Origin: Branchiostoma floridae
Lineage: Eukaryota > Chordata > Leptocardii > Amphioxiformes > Branchiostomatidae
Assembly: GCF_000003815.2 (NCBI RefSeq)
Contig: NC_049983.1
Location: forward strand, 6,831,840 to 6,895,839
DNA: 64,000 nucleotides
Reading direction: 5' to 3'
Shown here: one piece after another, positions 23,401 to 32,400 of the stretch
Layout: every line of letters begins with the position of its first letter
Position numbering within the stretch: the first letter of the stretch is position 1
Translations under genes and position numbers: made by a program
Notes under the pieces: generated by a model
Told to the model about the DNA's origin: nothing
Seen by the model: the letters and a program-made list of their open reading frames with translations, nothing else
Database searches by the model: none

Positions 23401-26400
23401 AAGATAAAAGTAAGTATGAACTTATTACAAGCTAGTTGTAACTGCAACTAGACTTTCTCTTCCCCAGTCCAGTGTGACGTGTCTGTAACTCCCCATGTCC
23501 CTCCCCAGTCCAGTTTGACGTGTCCCGTATCTCCCCATGTCCCTCTCCAGTCCAGGGTGACGTGTCCTGTAACTCCCCATGTCCCTCCTCAGTCCAGGGT
23601 GACGTGTCCTGTAACCCCTCATGTCCCTCCTCAGTCCAGGGTGACGTGTCCTGTAACTCCCCATGTCCCTCCTCAGTCCAGGGTGACGTGTCCTGTAACC
23701 CCTCATGTCCCTCCTCAGTCCAGGGTGACGTGTCCTTTAACTCCCCATGTCCCTCCTCAGTCCAAGGTGATGTGTCCTGTAACTCCCCATGTCCTTCCCC
23801 AGTCCAGGGTGACGTGTCCTGTAACTCCACCTCCATGTGGGTCAGCTTCCGCCGGGAGGATCTAGTCCACCATGACGAGTCCAGCATGCACCTGCGGGAC
23901 CCATCATGCACTGCGGATGTCAACGTCACTCACGTGACCTTCAGCACTGCTCTTGACGAATGTGGGACAACAGCGGTGGTGAATTTTAAGACCTTCACGT
24001 TATCAATGTCGATGTGCGAGCATTAAAGATATATGTTACAAAGGCATAATTGCTTTGGTCGCTGGGGAAGAAAGCTCAAGAAGCTGATAGAACTGTACAA
24101 ACTATAGAAGATTCATCCCCCCCCCCCCACTAATAGAGTCTCTCCATTTAATACTTTATTCCGCGGCAATCACAGAAACCTCTGATGTCCAGCATCTAGA
24201 GATGTAACATTATCAATGAAAGCAGAGAACTTTATTGCACGACATTTGTACATGGTACAATGTATGGCAACAACTATTACACAAAGTACAAAATAGGAGT
24301 ATAGAATAAGAGTCTTAATTAAGACAATGATACGTGATGATTATATTCACAGGAAAACGTCACAACCAACAAGATCGTCTACACCAATAACGTCTTCGCA
24401 CCGTTGCTGCAAAGTACCCGGGCCCAGGATGGAGGTGACGTCATCACCAGGACTACAAAAAACCGCTGGACGTTCAGCTGTCATTACGTCAGAGATGACT
24501 CCGTTGCCGTCGGTTCCCTGTTTCCGGTTCCGGCTCCGAGGTGGGTTATCTCTAGCTTCATGGAGTACGTCTTTTTGAAGAAACGGAACTTTCCCTCCGA
24601 CGAAGTATAAAATGTTTCTTACTGATCCCCCCCCCCCTAATGTAGTGTGGTGGTCCTTCACGGAGACGGCACCTTCACCTTCAGCATGAACCTGTACCTA
24701 TCTGACAGCTTCTCCCAGCCGTACGCACAGTCGGACTTCCCTGTTGAGGTATGTATGAACCCGTACGTACAGTCGGACTTCCCTGTTGAGGTATGTATGG
24801 ACCCGTACGCACAGTCGGACTTCCCTGTGGAGGTATGTATGAACCCGTACAGTCGGACTTCCCTGTGGAGGTATGTATGAACCCGTACGCACAGTCGGAC
24901 TTCCCTGTGGAGGTATGTATGAACCCGTACGCACAGTTGGACTTCCCTGTGGAGGTATGTATACACCCGTACGCACAGTCGGACTTCCCTGTGGAGGTAT
25001 GTATAAACCCGTACGCACAGTCGGACTTCCCTATCGAGGTATGTATGAACCCGTACGCACAGTCGGACGAGGTATGTTTGAACCTGTATGCACAGTCGGA
25101 CTTCCCTAATGAGGTATGTATGAACCCGTACGCAGAGTCAGACTTCCCTGTGGAGGTATGTATGAACCCGTACGCACAGTCAGACTTTCCTGTGGAGGTA
25201 TGTATAAACCCGTACGCACAGTCGGACTTCCCTATTGAGGTATGTATGAACCCGTACGCACAGTCGGACTTCCCTGTGGAGGTATGTATGAACCCGTACG
25301 CACAGTCGGACTTCCCTGTGGAGGTATGTATGAACCCGTACGCACAGTTGGACTTCCCTGCGGAGGTATGTATGAACCCGTACGCACAGTCGGACTTCCC
25401 TGTGGAGGTATGTATGAACCCGTACGCACAGTCGGACTTCCCTGTGGAGGTATGTATGAACCCGTACCCACAGTCGGACTTCCCAGTGGAGGTATGTATG
25501 AACCCGTACGCACACCTGGACTTCCCTGTTGAGGTACGTATGAACCCGTACGGACAGTCGGACCTCCCTGTGGAGGTATGTATGAACCCGTACGGACAGT
25601 GTGACTACCCTGTGGGGGTATGTATGAACCCGTACGGACAGTCTGACTTCCCTGTGGAGGTATGTATGAACCCGTACGCACAGTCGGACTTCCCTGTGGA
25701 GGTATGTATGGACCCGTACGCACAGTCGGACTTCCCTGTGGAGGTATGTATGAACCCGTACGCACAGTCGGACTTCCCTGTGGAGATAAGAGCCTGTACA
25801 CACAGTCGGACTTCCCTGTGGAGGTAAGAGCCCGTACACACAGTCGGACTTCCCTGTAGAGGTAAGAGCCCGTTCACACAGTCGGACTTCCCTGTGGAGG
25901 TAAGAGCCTGTACACACAGTCGGACTTCCCTGTAGAGGTATGTATCAGTGAATGATGACGTGTACTTCGTATCTTGGTGGAGTGACATTTTTTTTGTAAT
26001 GCACAACTTATTATTATTTTTTAATCATTGAAAAATCTGACCAATGACATTTTGTCCAATTTACTACATGTTTTATCCTCATCCCAGGTATCGGTGACGG
26101 ATGACGTGTACTTCGGCATCTCTGTGGAGACGACCGGCTCCGGTCTGGTCCTGTTTGTTGACAACTGCAGAGCGACGCCGTCCACCTCCCCTGGCGGATC
26201 TACAGAGTACTACATCATACAGGACGGGTATGTAGGTAGCAAAGTGCTTTAGCCAGTTCGATTTTTTTCCGGCAGCTCATGTCCCATTTACGGACAAATC
26301 CCTGTGAAGATAATTTTTTTCCCGTCGTCGTGAACAAATTTCGGTCACCGATTATAAAACAATTAAGCAGGAAAAATACTCCACTGCTTTTCTTGTAAAG

Positions 26401-29400
26401 GGACGAAGTAGAAAGGTCCATTTAAAAACGCGTTGCGTAGTGTGTGGCGTAACAGGTAGAGCGTTCGGCTCGGAATCTAGGAGTCCCGAGTTCGATACTC
26501 GCCGTGGCTCCGACGTTTTGCCCTTGGAAAAGGTTCTCCAAGCAGAGGTTGAATCGCTCAGATATAGTAGTAGAGCGCCCGTGTAATTTTTCCGACTACT
26601 ACTTTATCTGCGCGATTCAACCTCTGCTTGGAGAGTAGTGAAAGGCACTTTACATGACCTTCTTTACTTCACACAGGTATAAAATTGGGTACCCGACTTC
26701 GGCCGGTCGGTGAGGTAAAAAGAAAAGACTACTGTTACCGTCTGTTTGTAGTGTGTATGTGGCACTGTTAATTTGAGTTACTAACTTGACTGTAGTGTCA
26801 CATTGTCCTTGTCTGTCCAAAGGCAAAAAAAAGGAAAGATATAACATAATAAAGTATTTGGCTTTTCCGAAAGATAACTGAACACCACTGGTACAGGGAC
26901 AAGACTCAAAAAGTCATGGGAAACTGTTTAGCTATTACCCATCCCGTCATTCCAGTTGCCATCGGGACGACACCCTTCAGGCGTTCACCACCGCCTCGGC
27001 TACTTCTGCGCATTACGGCATCTCTGCCTTCAAGTTTACCAACGAATCACTGGTATGTTTAGATTTACATCTGTTCTGTTATTAGATGTGCTTTGAGCTT
27101 TTAAGTTTGTTTCATTTGATAGTTGATGCGATTTTTATGGTTTATGCTACCTGTGTTAACACCTATTATCATATAGCCAGGCGCCGCGGGCCAATCAGAA
27201 GGCCCCGTTCCACGTTGGTAATGACGCCGTAATACATAGATTCCCACCAGCCCGGTCGTGTATCGCCTTTCTGATGGTCAGAATGAATCAACACCGGCAC
27301 CGGTGTCGATTTGCATCGACACCGACACCAGTTTGGATGCAAATCGCAATTCATTCTAACCAATCAAAATGAGCGATACACACAGGAAATGAAGGCATTG
27401 GCCAATCAAAAGGAGCGAAACATATTCCAGAGCAGAGAGAATAAGTACAGACTGCAAGAAGGGGGGGTGCCTTCTGTTAACATTGATAATGAGTTTTGTT
27501 GTTCTAAAGAGCCAAAGACTACAATGTTTCGAATATTTTCTGTGGAAATTTTGGTTTCAACATGCAATCTGTAATCTCCTTTTAAATGTATGTACCAAAG
27601 AACAAATGTGAATTTTCAGAAATTCAACAAAGGAATTCACACGTAAAGTACCAAGGGATCTATGCGTCATACAGGAGTTTGCAAGTTTGGGTAGGCTATA
27701 TGATAATAACGATAATGACCAGCCTCATAAAACCACTCGGTGGTTTTATTTGGTGGTTATAGCAAAGGACCAGGTGTTATGACACCATATACACCTCGGG
27801 GTGGGTCATTAACCCTTAATTCACTATACTGTTTCGGTTGAAAAACATTGCGCACATTATACGTTAAAGTTATTTGAAGGTAGGTCGACGTGGTATAACA
27901 GGACCAACAGTCTGTGATGGTGTTCCAGGTTCCCTCTGACCTGTCATAGTGTATGGGAGAGAGAAATACACTAATATACATCCTTTACTTAATTCGTGGT
28001 TTAATGTATGAACTCGAGGTATTGTTTAGACAATCTTGTTTCTAATCGTGATTGGCATATACATTGTTCTTGTGTAGAAGACGAGGAATACAAATGGCGA
28101 CTAAACTTTTGTCAGTAAGAACATGCATGCTTAGTGCAAATCACGCGAACTTTTGCCCAAGATTCACGGTCATACGCGGACCAGGGCCTTCGGGATCTTG
28201 ATAGAGTATTGCTGGTGTACGCGACGACACAGCAATGCAATAACGTCGTCGAGATATGACAGACTTAAGTCCAATCCAACAGACGCTGCACTAGGCATTG
28301 AAAAAGTTGCGGGTGAATTTGATGATCCAAATGAAAGCACCTTTAACTTGTAAACTCCGTATGGAGTACCGAAGGCTATTTTGTCCTTATTAGACGGATG
28401 TATTTGCATTTACTAGTATGCCAATACATCCGTCTGGAGTCATGTCTGGGGTCTGAAAAAAAGACGCACCAGCTAGTGCATTAAATATGTGTCGAACGTG
28501 AAGAGAGATCGCCATGGTAAGAGTTTCGTCTTCGATAATCGACCCAGAAACACACAGTGACGTCATGATATTTTCCCCAGCCATACGTGTACCTGCACTG
28601 TGACGTCATGGTGTGTCTGGAGAACAACCCCGGCTCCAGATGTGACCAGGGCTGTCTCGGCGCGCGCAGGCGCAAACGGGCCGCAGACGGCGGTGTGGAG
28701 GAACGCGCTACCCTGGTGCAGGGGCCCATCTTAGTCTTAGTGCCTGATGAGACTCCTGACGGTAGGAAATTATATATTATTATACCTTATCTTGATTAAA
28801 CCCTCAGTACCGCTTTAATTTTCAACCTAACTAAAATAGTCTTCTGTCTGAAGATTATTCACCACTTTAACATTCTGGTTCCGGGTGAGTCTTCCCGTTT
28901 CAGGGGCCAGTCGTCATGATTCCTATAATGATGAAGGTTCTTGGAAATAAAAAAGCATCTTCTTTAAACATAGGCGTTTTCCCACGTTACGAGTTCCATG
29001 AGTATTCCTGCCAAGCGACAGTCTTCTTACATCTCTGAAGAGAAACTTGTCTGTTGTTAAAGCCCCGGTCACAAGAATCGTACGATTGACTGCGATGGAG
29101 GTTTTATGCGCGGCATAAGCGCAGTACGTCGTAAGTCGGGGAAGAATCGGAAGCAATGGTTTAAATATATAAAGTTGTGGTCACAAGAATCGTAATGCAT
29201 CGTACGATGAGGTCATTAGAGCGTATCTGCGTCAATCGCAGGTAAATCATAGTAAATCGGGGAGCCTCCTATGACGAAAATAGAGCTGAAATGGATTTTG
29301 AACATGTTCAAAATTTCGCTATCGTCGTAAGATTTTATTTGCCCCCAAAGCAGACTTCATTACGGCAATTTTTGTCTACTGATGAGGTTTTCATTTATGA

Positions 29401-32400
29401 ATTTTTAGTATGTTGTGATGGTTTCAGTTTTCCCTGATATTGTCGATATTGACGAAAAGGGAAAATATATCAGTCGCAACTGCCACAATCGCAACCAGAG
29501 AACAGCGCGCCACGCACAGGTGATGCAGACAATTGTTTGATCGCTTCATGCACGTGAGTTTATAATTAGATCAAATCTCAGCTCTCGTCGGTCTTGGGTC
29601 AGCTTACCATAATCGTAATAACCATGGGGACAACTCAAACATAAAGGCAGGCTCTATGAGTCGGAAATATATATGATATAATGCTTATGATATGATTTTT
29701 GTATGATGGCATCTTTTTGTTGATAGCATATCATGATACAATCTTCGAAAGAGCCTGACACGCAGAGCCGGCAAGCAGGCCGAGATAACCATACCAGTAC
29801 TCACGCTTGATTTGAACTTTTGCTTGTAATACTCTTGTTGTCATGGTCTTTTTTAATTCATTTTTACAGCTAAAGATATTATAGGAAGGTATTCAACAGC
29901 TATGTCCACATTTTGTTGGTTAAAGAAGCACAAAAACGGTCAGACGGCTATACAGAAGAGACACAAGTGAAAAATCGTACGACGCTAGAAAAATTTTGAA
30001 CATCATCCGATGCTATGCGATGGCTGATTTTGCTTACGATTTAGCTGCGATCCACTGTGATCATCGTGCGATAGGCGTAATATGCCATCGCAAGGACGTC
30101 GTACGATTCTTGTGACCGGGGCTTTAAGACAACAAGAGTATTACAAGGAAAAGTTCAAATCAAGCGTGAGTACTGGTATGGTTATCTCGGCCTGCTTGCC
30201 GGCTCTACGTGTCAGGCTCTTTCGAAGATTGTATCATGATATGCTATCAACAAAAAGATGCCATCATACAAAAATCATATCATAAGCATTATATCATATA
30301 TATTTCCGACTCATAGAGCCTGCCTTTATGTTTGAGCTGTCCCCATGATTATTACGATTATGGTAAACTGACCCAAGACCGACGAGAGCTGAGATTTGAT
30401 CTAATTATAAACTCACGTGCATGAAGCGATCAAACAATTGTCTGCATCACCTGTGCGTGGCGCGCTGTTCTCTGGTTGCGATTGTGGCAGTTGCGACTGA
30501 TATATTTTCCCTTTTCGTCAATATCGACAATATCAGGGAAAACTGAAACCATCACAACATGCTAAAAATTCATAAATGTAAAACCTCATCAGTAGACAAA
30601 AATTGCCGTAATGAAGTCTGCTTTGGCTGCAAATAAAATCTTACGACGATAGCGAAATTTTGAACATGTTCAAAATCCATTTCAGCTCTATTTTCGTCAT
30701 AGGAGGCTCCCCGATACACTATGATTTACCTGCGATTGACGCAGGTACGCTCTAATGACCTCATCGTACGATGCACTACGATTCTTGTGACCACGGCTTC
30801 ATATATTTAAACCATTGCTTCCGATTCTTTCCCGACTTACGACGTACTGCGCTTATGCCGCGCATAAAACCTCCATCGCAGTCAATCGTACGATTCTTGT
30901 GACCGGGGCTTAAGTCACGTTACAGTGCGCTGAATCCTCACCACTGTCTAATCTTGTCCATTTTAGCATGTACTCAGAGTTGTCACCTGCATGCCGACTG
31001 CAACCTAGAGGCACGGAGATGTGTGTGCGAACCTGGGTGGGTTGGAGACGGGGTTCACTGCCAGGGTGAGTACGGATATGTGTGTGCGAAGCTAGGTGGG
31101 TTGGAGACGGGGTTCACAGCCGGGGTGAGTACGGATGTGTGTGTGCGAACCTGGGTGGGTCGGAGACGGGGTCCACTGCCACCGTGAGTACGTAGATGTA
31201 TGTGCGAACCTGGGTGGGTCGGAGGCGGGGTCCGCTGCCAGCATGAGTACGGAGATGTATGTGCGAACCTGGGTGGGTCGGAGACGGGGTCCACTGCCAG
31301 GGTGAGTACGGAGATGTATGTGCGAACCTGCACTGGGTGGGTCGGAGACGGGGTCCACTGCCAGGGTGAGTACGGAGATGTATGTGCGAACCTGGGTGGG
31401 TCGGAGACGGGGTCCACTGCCAGCGTGAGTACGGAGATGTGTGTGCGAACCTGGGTGGGTCGGAGACGGGGTCCACTGCCAGCATGAGTACGGAGATGTA
31501 TGTGCGAACCTGGGTGGGTCGGAGACGGGGTCCACTGCCAGGGTGAGTACGGAGATATGTGTGCGAACCTGCACTGGGTGGGTCGGAGACGGGGTCCACT
31601 GCCAGGGTGAGTACGGAGATGTATGTGCGAACCTGCACTGGGTGGGTCGGAGACGGGGTCCACTGCCAGCGTGAGTACGGAGATGTATGTGCGAACCTGG
31701 GTGGGTCGGAGACGGGGTCCACTGCCACCGTGAGTACGGAGATGTATGTGCGAACCTGGGTGGGTCGGAGACGGGGTCCACTGCCAGCGTGAGTACGGAG
31801 ATGTGTGTGCGAACCTGGGTGGGTCGGAGACGGGGTCCACTGCCAGCGTGAGTACGGAGATGTGTGTGCGAACCTGGGTGGGTCGGAGACGGGGTCCACT
31901 GCCAGCGTGAGTACGGAGATGTATGTGCGAACCTGGATGGGTCGGAGACGGGGTCCACTGCCACCGTGAGTACGGAGATGTATGTGTGAACCTGGGTGGG
32001 TCGGAGACGGGGTCCACTGCCAGCGTGAGTACGGAGATGTGTGCGCGAACCTGGGTGGGTCGGAGACGGGGTCCACTGCCAGGGTGAGTACGGAGATGTG
32101 TGCGCGAACCTGGATGGGTCGGAGACGGGGTCCACTGCCAGCGTGAGTACGGAGATGTGTGCGCGAACCTGGGTGGGTCGGAGACGGGGTCCACTGCCAG
32201 GGTGAGTATGGAGATGTGGTGTGTGACTCTTGAGGCATATATTCTGATCATCTCTTAACAACGGCAGTAACAATAAACCGCCTACCCCCTCTGCACATTA
32301 CTTCGTTCGCATCATCTCTGATATACATTTAGAACCGTAAGATACATATCAGAAATCTTTAGTAACCTAACTGCCCCCCCCCCCCTCCCAGATTTTGACG

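Noticed and set aside
24722-25940. CRISPR-like regular array
   Set aside because: There are no unique spacers; whole units are repeated and contain a eukaryotic splice donor.
24658-26006. Long ORFs on both strands rich in repeated VHTYLHREVRLCVR or GSYIPPQGSPTVRT-type units
   Set aside because: They are other-frame readings of the 42-bp donor minisatellite; length comes from the period being a multiple of three.
31055-32273. Three overlapping minus-strand ORFs of about 375-400 aa (HISVLTLAVDPVSDPP repeats)
   Set aside because: Antisense of the 59-bp array; all three frames are open because no stop occurs in the unit.
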